Below are positions 24,564-33,525 of a stretch of DNA of 64,000 nucleotides, piece by piece (position 1 is the first letter of the stretch; the number at the start of each line of letters is the position of its first letter). The notes beneath the pieces were generated by a model. That model had not been told where the DNA came from and searched no databases. It was given only the letters and a program-made list of their open reading frames with translations. Where the stretch lies: contig JAMPFQ010000012.1 in NCBI GenBank assembly GCA_023664345.1, positions 52,990 through 116,989 of the forward strand. The letters are read 5' to 3'. The position numbers and the translations under genes were made by a program. This DNA comes from Lachnospiraceae bacterium. Lineage in GTDB: Bacteria; Bacillota; Clostridia; Lachnospirales; Lachnospiraceae.

Positions 24564-25595
24564 ATGAAAAAGAGAGGAATAAAATGGAAAAGCGCAGGGA
24601 TCCTCCTGCTGGCGGTATTGCTGACGGCCTGCGGCGGTGAACAGGCGGATAAGGGTGGTGCGCTGTCGTCAGGCGCGGTAGGGGTGGAAGACCTTGCGCA
24701 GAGCATGCCGGGACAGACAGGAACGGACGACTCTTCCCAGGCGGCGGATGATCAGGCATCTCAGGCGGGAGATGCGCAGGGCGGAACCGGTCTGGATCCG
24801 TCCGCGTCCGGGCAGGCCGGGATAGGGTCGTCTGCCCAGAGTGGCTCCGTTTCGGAGCCTGCCGTGCCGGTCATACCTATGGAGCCGTTTGAAGAAAAGC
24901 TGACGCCGGAGGGCGTGGGCTGGGGGCTTGGCTTTGGGGAATCCGGCACACAGCCCACAGGGGTCGCATCCCCACAGGAAATGGTGCAGTATGACGCTTA
25001 TTTCCTGAATCCGGGGGAGGAGAAAGTGATCTACCTGACTTTCGACTGCGGCTATGAGAACGGCAATACGGAAAAGATCCTGGATGCCCTGAAAGCACAT
25101 GATGCGCCAGCCACATTTTTTGTGGTGGGGCATTTCCTGGAGACGGAACCGGAACTCGTACAGCGCATGGTGGAGGAAGGCCATGCGGTGGGAAACCATA
25201 CTTATCATCACTATGACGTTGATACGCTGGATGAGGAAAGCTTTCGGAAAGAGTTGGAGGATGTGGAGACGCTGTTCAACGAGATCACCGGCGCGGGATT
25301 GTCTCCGTACTATCGCCCGCCTGAGGGAAAGTGCGGGACCACGAACCTGAAGCGTGCGCAGGAACTGGGATACGCCACCTGTTTCTGGAGCCTGGCGTAT
25401 GTGGACTGGGATACCGATCATCAGCCCACTCATCAGGCCGCCCTGGATAAACTGACCTCCCGCATCCATCCGGGCGCTGTCGTCCTGCTGCATAACACGT
25501 CGAGCACCAATGGCGAGATCCTGGATGAACTGCTGACGAAGTGGGAGGATATGGGCTACCGGTTCGCCCCGCTGTCCGAACTGACGCAGAAATAA
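24564..25595 (+). CDS. Polysaccharide deacetylase lipoprotein (PdaA-like)
   Basis: The 343-residue protein has a lipobox signal (LLLAVLLTACGG), then a Gln/Ser/Ala-rich linker to about residue 110 and a NodB-type deacetylase domain. Motifs seen are YLTFDCGYENGNT (catalytic Asp and metal Asp variant), VGNHTYHHYD (metal histidines), YYRPPEGKCG and VVLLHNTSS. The FDCGYE pattern and length recall delta-lactam PdaA enzymes that act on spore or vegetative peptidoglycan. The start at 24564 is chosen for GGGGAGG upstream and the signal peptide; earlier in-frame ATGs lack a fitting ribosome binding site. Confidence 0.88.
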   Translation: MKKRGIKWKSAGILLLAVLLTACGGEQADKGGALSSGAVGVEDLAQSMPGQTGTDDSSQAADDQASQAGDAQGGTGLDPSASGQAGIGSSAQSGSVSEPAVPVIPMEPFEEKLTPEGVGWGLGFGESGTQPTGVASPQEMVQYDAYFLNPGEEKVIYLTFDCGYENGNTEKILDALKAHDAPATFFVVGHFLETEPELVQRMVEEGHAVGNHTYHHYDVDTLDEESFRKELEDVETLFNEITGAGLSPYYRPPEGKCGTTNLKRAQELGYATCFWSLAYVDWDTDHQPTHQAALDKLTSRIHPGAVVLLHNTSSTNGEILDELLTKWEDMGYRFAPLSELTQK

Positions 25596-25620
25596 TGGGG
25601 CGCTGACTGTGAATAGATGC

Positions 25621-25649
25621 TTTACACTTTCTGATAAAACCGCTATAAT
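25621..25649 (+). promoter_or_regulatory. Sigma-A promoter before the 58-residue gene and hsp70-like gene
   Basis: -35 TTTACA at 25621-25626, 17-base spacer, consensus -10 TATAAT at 25644-25649. It lies 48 bases before the small gene at 25697. Confidence 0.8.
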
Positions 25650-25696
25650 GATTGCAGCAGCGCTAAACATGGTCAGTCCAAAAAGGTGGTGAAAGG

Positions 25697-25873
25697 ATGG
25701 TAACAGATATGAGTTTGGAAGAACAAAAAGAAGTCGCCATTAACAGATATGTAGATTTAATGAGAATTAAGGCACACGAAACAGGTGAAAACAAAGAACT
25801 TGATTATCAGATCAAAGTTGCGAAAGTAAAGTTATCAAGCTTTGGCATTGATTATTCTGAACTGGAATATTGA
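25697..25873 (+). CDS. Small helical hypothetical protein (58 aa)
   Basis: The ATG follows GGTGGTGAAAGG and a good promoter. The product (MVTDMSLEEQKEVAINRYV...IDYSELEY) is charged and predicted helical, with no membrane segment or cysteine. I do not recognise a family. It lies 101 bases before the Hsp70-like gene and probably shares its transcript. Promoter, ribosome binding site and codon pattern support a real gene. Confidence 0.6.
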   Translation: MVTDMSLEEQKEVAINRYVDLMRIKAHETGENKELDYQIKVAKVKLSSFGIDYSELEY

Positions 25874-25974
25874 ACATGAAAAGCAGGTAACAAACCAGGG
25901 TGTAATGATTCTGCTGACGAGGAATCCAGGGGAGTCCGACCAGGACAACGCAGGCGGAAGGGGAAGGGAAGCAT

Positions 25975-28900
25975 ATGAAATATAGTGTGTACGATATCAT
26001 TTACAGGAATGACAGCAACATTAAAAAAATGCTGGAAAGCGATCTGCTCTTTACGGAGACCGGCTTTGTGGCGTTCAGTGACGGGGATGGCAATTACTGG
26101 TATCTGTATAAGAAGGAAGGCATTTTGGTACCGGGACAGCAGGACGATATCAACAGAACTTACGGAATGCGGGACGCGCTGTCCAGAAACAGGAAGATCA
26201 GGATCGGAACGGATCTGTGCGATTGCAGCCTGCCGTCGGAGGAATGCGCAAAAGATTTCTTCTCCGGACTGGGCAGGATCGGCGAATGCGCTGACTTGGG
26301 GATCGTAAGCCAGCTGTGGAAGATCGAGAGCACATCTTCCGTGCTGTATGACGCGCCTATCAGGATGATACGGCCGGAACAGTTCCTGGACAGTGTAAGC
26401 ACTTTAAAGTGTGCGTATGTAAAAGACCGCGCAACGAACAGACGCAATTTTACCAATTTTGACGGTTGGGAATATATTGATTCCTATGAAATGGATGCTG
26501 ATGGAACTCTGTTTCTGCCCCAGGAGATTTCGGAAGAGGAGGAAGCAGCGGAGGAAGCGTCTTCTCAGGAGTCTGCGCCCGATGCGGCGAAAGCGGCATC
26601 TGACGGCGCCACAGGGGCATCCCAGGCAGGCAAAGAGGCAGGCGGATCGGCGGTACAGGAGACGGAATCGGGGGAAGCTTTGGGACAGAAATCTGCGCCG
26701 GAGGCTGCTCCGGAACAGGCAGCAGGTACGGAAGAGGAGCCGCAGAAAGCGGCGGACGAATCCTCTTTACAGGGAACAGGAACGGCACAGGAACCTGCGC
26801 CGGACACTGTCCTGAAACAGGCAGCAGGGACGGAAGAAGAACCGCAGGAAGCAGCGAATGAACCTTCTTCCCAGGGAGCCGTTTCCGGGGCAGGGGAAGT
26901 GCAGGAATCCATATCAGACACCGTTTTAGGACAGGCTCCTGGACAGGACAAAGAAGAACTTCAGGAAGCCCTGCTGAACGAGTTGTTCGGTCAGGGAACT
27001 GTTTCAGAAACAACGTCAGCACAGGCAGCGGAACCGGAAGGAACGCTGACACGGGAACCTGCGTCAGGCGAAATCCCGGCACAGGCAGCGGAACCGGAAG
27101 GAACATCGGCAGGGGAATCCGCTCCGGAAACCTCAGAGACTCCGCCCCGGACAGAAAGACCGTCTGTCAATCTCAGAGACCTGCTGGACTGCGACAGGCG
27201 AAGATGCCGCCTGGAATCCTATGAGGAGAACATGCTGTACGATATCAAGCGGGGCCACTGGGATCTGTGTGGCTATGGGGAAAATGTGGAGATTCCCGGG
27301 AAAGGGAGGCTGGTGGCAAGGGATCCCAGAAAGGATATCAGGACCGGTATTGTGGGTATTGATTTCGGGACAAAGAGCACGGTGGTGGTGCACCAGGATG
27401 ACACCAGCGCGATCATCCCCATCCGCATCGGCGCAGGCGACCTTTCCGCCGAACTGAAAGAAAATGATTATGAGAACCCCACTATCATAGAGTGCACGGA
27501 TCTGGATGAATTCATGCGAAAGTACTTCGAGCAGGAGGGAAGGCCGGAGACCAGTTGTGACGACTTTTTCGTTTCCTATGACGCGTATACGGATTACCGC
27601 TCCTGTGCGCCCAATGAGTTTTATGCGTATTATGCGGATCTGAAACAGTGGGCGAACCATGAAAAAGAAAACATTGTGATCTGGGATAAACAGAAACAGG
27701 AATATCAGTTTGGACCGTTCAGCGTGAAAGACGACAGGATCATAAATCCTATCGAACTTTACGCCTATTATATCGGCATGTATATCAACAATATGCGGAA
27801 TGGGATCTACATGAAATACCTGATGTCATTCCCCGTGGGCTATCCGAAGAGAACAAGGCAGCTGATCGTTGCAAGCTTTGAGCAGGGGATCAGGAAGTCG
27901 CTTCCTCAGTGCATCCTGGATGATGAGAACTGCATGAAGGAGTTCAGCGTCCGGCTGGGGATCAGCGAACCGGCGGCATATGCGGTGACGGCCCTGGAGA
28001 TGAGCGATCTGGAGCCGGAGGATGAGAATGACAGGTACAGGTACGGCATTTTCGATTTTGGCGGCGGCACGGCTGATTTTGGCTTCGGTATATGGAGAGG
28101 CGCCAGCGAGGATGAGTACGAGGTGGAAGGCTACGACTATGTGCTGGAATGTTTCGGCGCGGATTCCGATGTGACGCTGGGCGGCGAGAAGATCCTGGAA
28201 CTGCTGGCATATGCCGTGTTCAAGAAGAACCGCGGAGTGGCCAGGAGGAAGAGGATTACATGCTCCCTGCCTTACGGGGAGCAGGCTTTCCTGGGCAGTG
28301 AGACCCTGATATCCAATTCCCAGATCGCGCAGCGGAATATGTCCATTTTAAAAGAAGAACTCAGGCCCCTCTGGCATCAGGAGGAGAACTGGGAGCAGAA
28401 GTATCGGCACGAATCCGGCGGGAGCGGACTCGGCGCAGACCTGGAATATGAGGAATATATCGAGCCTGCCCTGTACGATATTGATGGGAACAAGCTGTCC
28501 GACTGCAGGTTCGCGGTTGATACAAAAGGCCTGATAACTCTGATAAAGGCCAGGATACAAAAGGGGATCGACGCTTTCTTTAAATGTATGGGCAAGGCTT
28601 TCCAGAAAGAAAACAGGACTGGAAATTACAATGGCCCAATGTATATTTTCCTGGCGGGAAATTCCAGCAAGTCCATCTTCGTAAAGGAATTGTTTGAGGA
28701 AGCGATCCGGGAACATTCTTCCGGTTCGGGCGAATCCGGCTTTAAGCTGGTGGAGCCGCTGAACGGGGAAAACGGGGACGAGTATGTGCCTAACGGTAAG
28801 ACCAGCGTGGCATACGGACTGATCAAGAGCAGGGAGGGAAGCTCCATCAAGGTGGAAAAGAACTTTGAGACAGACGCCGAGGAGCAGACCCGCTTTAAGT

Positions 28901-29217
28901 ATTATCTGGGACGTGAGAGAAGACACCACTTTGACTGCAGGCTGTCTCCTGCGGAAACGGATTACGGCACATGGATCCGCTTCCAGGGCGCTGCCAGACA
29001 GGCGGTGCGCATTTACTATACCACGGATCCCACGGCTGACGTCCGGGAAGAGCCTCCTGTGATCGACAATATTCCCTACAAGGAGATTGCCATCGAGCCG
29101 AGGAAGGACGCGTTTATCTTCATCAAGCCCTGTGAGCCTTCCGCGATCGAGTATACGGTTGCCACTCCGGACGAGATGGTGAGCGGGGAGAATGAGGTCA
29201 ATAGGATATACTTTTAG
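25975..29217 (+). CDS. Large Hsp70/actin-like ATPase with low-complexity insert
   Basis: The 1080-residue protein has three parts. Residues 1-180 form an N-terminal domain that I do not recognise. Residues of about 185-395 are acidic Glu/Ala/Gln/Pro-rich repeats (units like QAAGTEEEPQ and AAEPEGT). From about 450 an Hsp70/actin-type ATPase follows, with phosphate-1 motif GIVGIDFGTKSTVVV (Asp near 463), phosphate-2 FDFGGGTADFGFG (near 694) and an adenosine-type motif YIFLAGNSSKS near 888. A short beta-like tail replaces the usual DnaK substrate domain. It is not DnaK; it probably couples ATP binding to a partner or surface process. Ribosome binding site GGAAGGGGAAGGGAA. Confidence 0.85.
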   Translation: MKYSVYDIIYRNDSNIKKMLESDLLFTETGFVAFSDGDGNYWYLYKKEGILVPGQQDDINRTYGMRDALSRNRKIRIGTDLCDCSLPSEECAKDFFSGLGRIGECADLGIVSQLWKIESTSSVLYDAPIRMIRPEQFLDSVSTLKCAYVKDRATNRRNFTNFDGWEYIDSYEMDADGTLFLPQEISEEEEAAEEASSQESAPDAAKAASDGATGASQAGKEAGGSAVQETESGEALGQKSAPEAAPEQAAGTEEEPQKAADESSLQGTGTAQEPAPDTVLKQAAGTEEEPQEAANEPSSQGAVSGAGEVQESISDTVLGQAPGQDKEELQEALLNELFGQGTVSETTSAQAAEPEGTLTREPASGEIPAQAAEPEGTSAGESAPETSETPPRTERPSVNLRDLLDCDRRRCRLESYEENMLYDIKRGHWDLCGYGENVEIPGKGRLVARDPRKDIRTGIVGIDFGTKSTVVVHQDDTSAIIPIRIGAGDLSAELKENDYENPTIIECTDLDEFMRKYFEQEGRPETSCDDFFVSYDAYTDYRSCAPNEFYAYYADLKQWANHEKENIVIWDKQKQEYQFGPFSVKDDRIINPIELYAYYIGMYINNMRNGIYMKYLMSFPVGYPKRTRQLIVASFEQGIRKSLPQCILDDENCMKEFSVRLGISEPAAYAVTALEMSDLEPEDENDRYRYGIFDFGGGTADFGFGIWRGASEDEYEVEGYDYVLECFGADSDVTLGGEKILELLAYAVFKKNRGVARRKRITCSLPYGEQAFLGSETLISNSQIAQRNMSILKEELRPLWHQEENWEQKYRHESGGSGLGADLEYEEYIEPALYDIDGNKLSDCRFAVDTKGLITLIKARIQKGIDAFFKCMGKAFQKENRTGNYNGPMYIFLAGNSSKSIFVKELFEEAIREHSSGSGESGFKLVEPLNGENGDEYVPNGKTSVAYGLIKSREGSSIKVEKNFETDAEEQTRFKYYLGRERRHHFDCRLSPAETDYGTWIRFQGAARQAVRIYYTTDPTADVREEPPVIDNIPYKEIAIEPRKDAFIFIKPCEPSAIEYTVATPDEMVSGENEVNRIYF

Positions 29218-29239
29218 TGTGGATACGGAGGGAATTTCT

Positions 29240-29272
29240 GGAACAGCGGGACTGAAAAGTCCCGCTGTTTCC
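29240..29272. terminator. Bidirectional terminator between convergent genes
   Basis: A 14-bp stem GGAACAGCGGGACT/AGTCCCGCTGTTTCC with a GAAA loop lies between the Hsp70-like gene (+) and the DHHW gene (-), just reaching the latter's stop codon. Confidence 0.8.
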
Positions 29273-30837
29273 TATTCCCGCAGATAACCTGTCAATACCT
29301 GCGCAACTTCAAAGATCGTCCTGTCAAAGCGCTCCACCGCTGCCACCACCAGCACATCCGCCTGCTTGATATCCTGTTTGATGTCCTGCTTTTCATCCCG
29401 GTGGGCGGCGCAGATTTCCGCGAAATCCTTTTCCAGATACGGCAGCATGGCCGCCCGGAAAGAATCTCCCACAAAGACCAGCTTCCGGTCATTGTCGCAA
29501 TCGGACCATGCGCGATAGATGCCCGAGGCGCAGAGAATGCTTTTCTCCCCCTCTGTGTTTGTAAGCCTTACCTCCGGCCTGTAGTCGATGGCATAGTCGT
29601 GGTCTTCCGGATAATTGGCCGGATCCAGTCCGCCCGTGGCGATCAGCCCGGTGGGAGCGCCTGCAGTCTGGGTGATGTTCCAGTCGGCGAAATCCGTCAC
29701 CGGCATCCCCAGGGCCTCATACAGCGCCTGTGCGCCCACAAAGCCGCCTGCGTTGTTCCAGTGGCTGTCGTATTGATAATACATATCATAGCAGATCTTT
29801 CCCGCTCTCAGTTCCTCCAGCGGATAGACAAAATCGATGTCCGAATGTTCCACGATATAGGCGGCCAGCCGTTCGTCCCGCCTGGGCGTGTTTGCAATCT
29901 GATAGGTGGGCATGTATTCGTCATACACCTCTTCCTTGTTGGGGAACACCATAAAACAGAGCCTGATCCCCTTTTCGTCGCACACATCCTGAAGCTGCTG
30001 CAGGATTGCCAGGTAATCGGCCATTTCCTCCTCCGTCAGGATATTCGTCCCCCGGTAGTAGGAGAGGGTTGCGTTGCCCCGGTAAAAGAGCCAGTTATAC
30101 CGCCCCAGGATCGTGTAATCCCCCGCCTGTTTGGGCGGGAAATAGGAATCGTCCAGGGGCTTTGCCACAAAATCGTCCCGCCACGTCTTTCCGCAGACCG
30201 TACAGGAATAGACGGTGTAACCATAATTTGTATAGGAGGGTTCCACTACCTCCGTCTCCGCGGTATGGCCCGCCGCGGGCAATGCCTCTGTGTAGGTGTT
30301 GCCGCAGTCCCCGCAGCGGTAGGTGACGTTGCCTTCTTCCACACAGGTCGGCGGGGTCTGTTCCACCACAAGATAATCGTGGCCGTCCGCCGGAGGCAGC
30401 GTGGCGGAGGGTTTATTCTCCGGCGTCTGTTCCGGCTGGGCGGTGCCTTCCGGGAGGGCGGGGGGCAGGGACGGGGTCTGTGCATTCCCTGAACCGCCGT
30501 TTCCGTACAGCCACGCGATCAGTGCAGGCTCGATATCCGCCTGATAAGCGGCCTCCAGCTTTCCGGAAAATTTCTGGTTCCACCGGATCAGGACGCTTCG
30601 GAAAGGGGCGCGGTCATTGTAGTATGCTTCCAGCTGTTTCGGGTATTCATTGAGGTCGAAGCTTTCCGGGAAAGACGCCTTGTTCCTGTTCTCACCCAGA
30701 TTATAGTCCAGTTTTTCCATCACGGCGGGGTTTTTCAGGCTGATCAGCCGTAAGATGCCCCAGGCAAGGGGCGGGAGGATCAGCACAGCCATAAATGCCG
30801 TTATCATGACAAGTTTTATTTTGTACCTTATTTTCAT
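29272..30837 (-). CDS. DHHW/AlgX-like SGNH-type surface protein
   Basis: The 521-residue protein has one N-terminal membrane helix (residues about 8-28). A Pro/Thr-rich linker includes two small cysteine repeats (TYRCGDCGNTYTE and VYSCTVCGKTWRD), which look like paired zinc-knuckle or clostridial surface repeats. The DHHW catalytic domain follows with YNWLFYRG, YQYDSHWNNAGGF (Asp-His) and VFVGDSFRAAMLPYL (Ser). Such proteins work with an MBOAT acyltransferase to O-acetylate exported polymers. The start is placed at 30837, giving an MKIRYKIKLVM signal anchor after GGGGGTG; the longer frame to 31023 is translated intergenic hairpins. Confidence 0.85.
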   Translation of the reverse strand: MKIRYKIKLVMITAFMAVLILPPLAWGILRLISLKNPAVMEKLDYNLGENRNKASFPESFDLNEYPKQLEAYYNDRAPFRSVLIRWNQKFSGKLEAAYQADIEPALIAWLYGNGGSGNAQTPSLPPALPEGTAQPEQTPENKPSATLPPADGHDYLVVEQTPPTCVEEGNVTYRCGDCGNTYTEALPAAGHTAETEVVEPSYTNYGYTVYSCTVCGKTWRDDFVAKPLDDSYFPPKQAGDYTILGRYNWLFYRGNATLSYYRGTNILTEEEMADYLAILQQLQDVCDEKGIRLCFMVFPNKEEVYDEYMPTYQIANTPRRDERLAAYIVEHSDIDFVYPLEELRAGKICYDMYYQYDSHWNNAGGFVGAQALYEALGMPVTDFADWNITQTAGAPTGLIATGGLDPANYPEDHDYAIDYRPEVRLTNTEGEKSILCASGIYRAWSDCDNDRKLVFVGDSFRAAMLPYLEKDFAEICAAHRDEKQDIKQDIKQADVLVVAAVERFDRTIFEVAQVLTGYLRE

Positions 30838-30958
30838 ATTACACCCCCATGCCCGCCTCTGGCGGACACTGATTTCAATATTTGGAAGTTTGCTTCCAAA
30901 CTTCCCGTCATGCCGCGCAAGCGGCATTTGGAACAGTGGGAATTTTGGGTCGCTGCTT
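30838..30958 (-). repeat. Hairpin cluster between the MBOAT and DHHW genes
   Basis: Read on the minus strand it contains ATGCCGC/GCGGCAT, GGAAGTTTG/CAAACTTCC and GTCCGCC/GGCGGGC stems, ending at the GGGGGTG ribosome binding site of the downstream gene. The layout resembles the plus-strand hairpin elements, but the outer arms are not shared. Confidence 0.6.
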
Positions 30959-32359
30959 TTAAAACTGAAAATAAATGAACGGGTTGTACGTGCCGCTGAC
31001 AATGAGCACAATGGAATAGGCAAGCAGCGCCAGCTGTAAAACGGAATCCGCCGTTATGATCACGATATTGCCCCGGATCTTGACCCAAAACTTCTTAAGC
31101 GCCCGCTGCAGGAACCCGGAGCAGAGCACTGCCGCTGTCAGCGCCAGGAACGTTTTCATGGACAGAAACGAAAGAACGCTGTATTCGGAAGCGTGAAAGC
31201 GAAACAGCTGCCGGATATATTCACATGCCGTCGTGAGGCTGTCGGAGCGAAAGAATACCCATCCCACCATCACGGCAAATATTGTGTAGACCCAGTTTAG
31301 CGGCTTGAGGGGATTCTTGTCCAGCAGCCTGCCCAGGATAAGTCTTTCCAGCAGCATCAGCACCGCATAGTAAAGACCCCATGCCCAAAAGGTAAAGTTG
31401 GCGCCGTGCCAGATGCCTGTCAGCAGAAAGACGATAAAAAGATTCCGACAGGTCAGGAAAAGCGTCCCCCGGCTGCCGCCTAACGGTATGTAAACATATT
31501 CGCGAAACCAGGAGGACAGGGAGATATGCCATCTGCGCCAGAATTCCCGGACGGACAGGGAGGTATAGGGATAGCGGAAATTTTCCTTAAACTGGAAGCC
31601 CAGCATCCGCCCGATTCCGATGGCCATATCGGAATAGCCTGAAAAATCATAATAGATCTGCAGCGTATAGGCGATCATGCCCAGCCATGCCACGGGAGCG
31701 CCCAGCTCCGTCGTCTCCAGCGCCCAGATCTGGTCGGCCGCTTCCGCCATGGTGTTGGCGATCACAACCTTTTTTGCCATGCCATAGCAGAACCTTTTCT
31801 GCCCGGAGAAAAAGAGGGACAGGGATTCCCGGCGGCTTTTCAGCTGCTCCGCTATGTCCCCGTACTGGACGATGGGCCCTGCGATCAGCTGGGGGAACAG
31901 GGAGACATACAGCGCGAAATCGGAGAGACTGCCCTGAACGGGCGCCTTTTCCCTGTAAACGTCAAAGACATAGGACATAGCCTGGAATGTAAAAAAAGAA
32001 ATGCCGATGGGCAGCGCCACTTCCCACAGCCCCAGCATGTTAAAGTATTTAAAATAGAAGAGCAGTCCCAGGTTCACCGCCACGACTGCCCACAGAAAAG
32101 CCTTTTTCTGGGATGGGGAGCGGGCCAGCCGTCCCACCGCGTATCCGCCGACGAAATTGAGCAGGATGGAAAACAGCATGAGGAACAGATAGCCGATGCC
32201 GCCCCAGGCGTAAAAGACCATGCTGGCAAAAAGGAGAAACAGGTTCTTGGCACGGAACCGGTTTTCTTCCCTTTGAAACCGGATGCAGGACAGTATGAGA
32301 TTGACGGTCAGCACTATGGGCAGAAAAATCCATATAAATAAAACAGAACTGAAAAGCAT
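30959..32359 (-). CDS. MBOAT family O-acyltransferase (DltB/AlgI-like)
   Basis: The 466-residue polytopic enzyme has the MBOAT signatures PYTSLSVREFWRRWHISLSSW and YIPLGGSRG, and the catalytic histidine in LTGIWHGANFTFW. It transfers acyl (usually acetyl) groups across the membrane to extracellular polysaccharide or teichoic acid, with the DHHW protein downstream as partner. I trimmed the start to the ATG at 32359 (MLFSSVLFIWIF), which follows AAAGGGT. Its promoter is divergent from the next plus-strand gene. Confidence 0.9.
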   Translation of the reverse strand: MLFSSVLFIWIFLPIVLTVNLILSCIRFQREENRFRAKNLFLLFASMVFYAWGGIGYLFLMLFSILLNFVGGYAVGRLARSPSQKKAFLWAVVAVNLGLLFYFKYFNMLGLWEVALPIGISFFTFQAMSYVFDVYREKAPVQGSLSDFALYVSLFPQLIAGPIVQYGDIAEQLKSRRESLSLFFSGQKRFCYGMAKKVVIANTMAEAADQIWALETTELGAPVAWLGMIAYTLQIYYDFSGYSDMAIGIGRMLGFQFKENFRYPYTSLSVREFWRRWHISLSSWFREYVYIPLGGSRGTLFLTCRNLFIVFLLTGIWHGANFTFWAWGLYYAVLMLLERLILGRLLDKNPLKPLNWVYTIFAVMVGWVFFRSDSLTTACEYIRQLFRFHASEYSVLSFLSMKTFLALTAAVLCSGFLQRALKKFWVKIRGNIVIITADSVLQLALLAYSIVLIVSGTYNPFIYFQF

Positions 32360-32450
32360 GATAAATACCCTTTCGCAAATTGTTTTCGGAATGGTCTTCC
32401 GAAGCGCGTCACGCCTACGTATCGGGATAACTGTGTCAGTTTCCGAAATC

Positions 32451-32479
32451 AGCATAGCACGTGAAAACGAGTCAGTCAA
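32451..32479 (-). promoter_or_regulatory. Promoter of the MBOAT-DHHW pair
   Basis: On the minus strand: -35 TTGACT (32479-32474), 17-base spacer, -10 TATGCT (32456-32451), about 90 bases before the MBOAT start. Confidence 0.7.
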
Positions 32480-32502
32480 CAACAGAACTGGAAACAAATT
32501 CC

Positions 32503-32531
32503 TTGAATATACTTCTTTCAGGTGCTATGAT
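32503..32531 (+). promoter_or_regulatory. Promoter of the 32.6-kb gene
   Basis: -35 TTGAAT at 32503-32508, 17-base spacer, -10 TATGAT at 32526-32531, divergent from the MBOAT promoter and 68 bases before the start codon. Confidence 0.7.
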
Positions 32532-32598
32532 AGGGATGGCTGATTCGGTTTGTGCTTTGAGAGTGTTTCAATATCAATACATATAGGAGGTAGTAACT

Positions 32599-33525
32599 AT
32601 GGGTTCCAAATTGTTCGACCTGCTGCAGTTGTTCCGGGCTGTCCTTCCCACACGGAATATGGAAGAATTGGAGCAGCGGCTGGCAAGGGCGCAGGAGAGG
32701 AACGACCTGCCCGCGCTGGCAAAGATCTACTATGACATGGGGGTTCACTGCATGAAGAACGATGACCCCAACCGGGCGATGATGTATCTGAGCCGGTCAG
32801 ACACCATCTTCAGTTCCCGGGACGATGTCTACGACCAGGTATCGGAGTCCCTCTGTGACGACTGTTCCGAGCGGATTGGGAAACTGGAGGAGATGCTTCT
32901 TTTGACCAATGAGATTCCCGCACGGCTGGAAGAACAGGCCGAACTTTTCCTGGACGATCTGCAGATCCGGCTGTGGGGACTGATGACCATGGCCCGTCTG
33001 GTCAGGGTGGGAGAGCGTCTGTCCAAACTGCCCGGCTGTGAAGTGCTGGGGAACCTGGGACAGGCCGTGGATCTGATCCTGCGTTCCCTGCAGGAGCGCA
33101 TCACGCAGGAAGAATTCCAATTCCTTGTGGATACCTGCAATCGGCTTTATGAACTGGGGGACGACGAATGTTTCTCCGATATGACGCAGCAGGTGGAGGT
33201 TCCGGGCGGTATGCCGATCCAGGCGTTTGACTTAAACGGCTTGTTGGTGCTGACAGAACTAAACCTGTATCTGGACAGCCATCTGCGGCTTCTGACCCAG
33301 GGGCAGGATAACAGCGAAGCGGAAATGGGGCTGGTGCCCTGTGCCCTCCTGCCGGATTATTATCTGCGCACCTGTGGCACGGATCTGTCCCAGCTGCCCC
33401 AGATCAGCCAGGAGACGGCGCGTATCCAGGACGACTACGGATTCGTCCGTTCCAAGATCACATGGGACGACATCAACCGACGAATCGCGCAGTATAAGGA
33501 ACTGGATATTTTAACCTGTAAATAA
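32599..33525 (+). CDS. Hypothetical helical protein (308 aa)
   Basis: A soluble, largely helical protein without signal peptide. Its N-terminal third (ELEQRLARAQERNDLPALAKIYYDMG, then DPNRAMMYLSRSDTIF) has the look of tetratricopeptide-like helix pairs; the remainder is Leu- and Glu-rich with no motif I recognise. It has its own promoter and a GGAGG ribosome binding site. The downstream genes (zinc-ribbon membrane protein, ankyrin protein) run in the same direction and may act with it, perhaps also with the Hsp70-like protein. Confidence 0.7.
   Translation: MGSKLFDLLQLFRAVLPTRNMEELEQRLARAQERNDLPALAKIYYDMGVHCMKNDDPNRAMMYLSRSDTIFSSRDDVYDQVSESLCDDCSERIGKLEEMLLLTNEIPARLEEQAELFLDDLQIRLWGLMTMARLVRVGERLSKLPGCEVLGNLGQAVDLILRSLQERITQEEFQFLVDTCNRLYELGDDECFSDMTQQVEVPGGMPIQAFDLNGLLVLTELNLYLDSHLRLLTQGQDNSEAEMGLVPCALLPDYYLRTCGTDLSQLPQISQETARIQDDYGFVRSKITWDDINRRIAQYKELDILTCK

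Noticed and set aside
26450-27106. Minus-strand Pro/Leu-rich frame opposite the Hsp70-like linker
   Set aside because: It arises from the low-complexity repeat DNA and lacks start signals.
29401-30492. 363-codon plus-strand frame opposite the DHHW gene
   Set aside because: Antisense to a recognisable protein, no motif and no ribosome binding site.
30838-31023. 62-residue N-terminal extension of the DHHW protein
   Set aside because: It translates hairpin DNA and the 3' end of the MBOAT gene; the signal anchor starts at the inner ATG with a good ribosome binding site.
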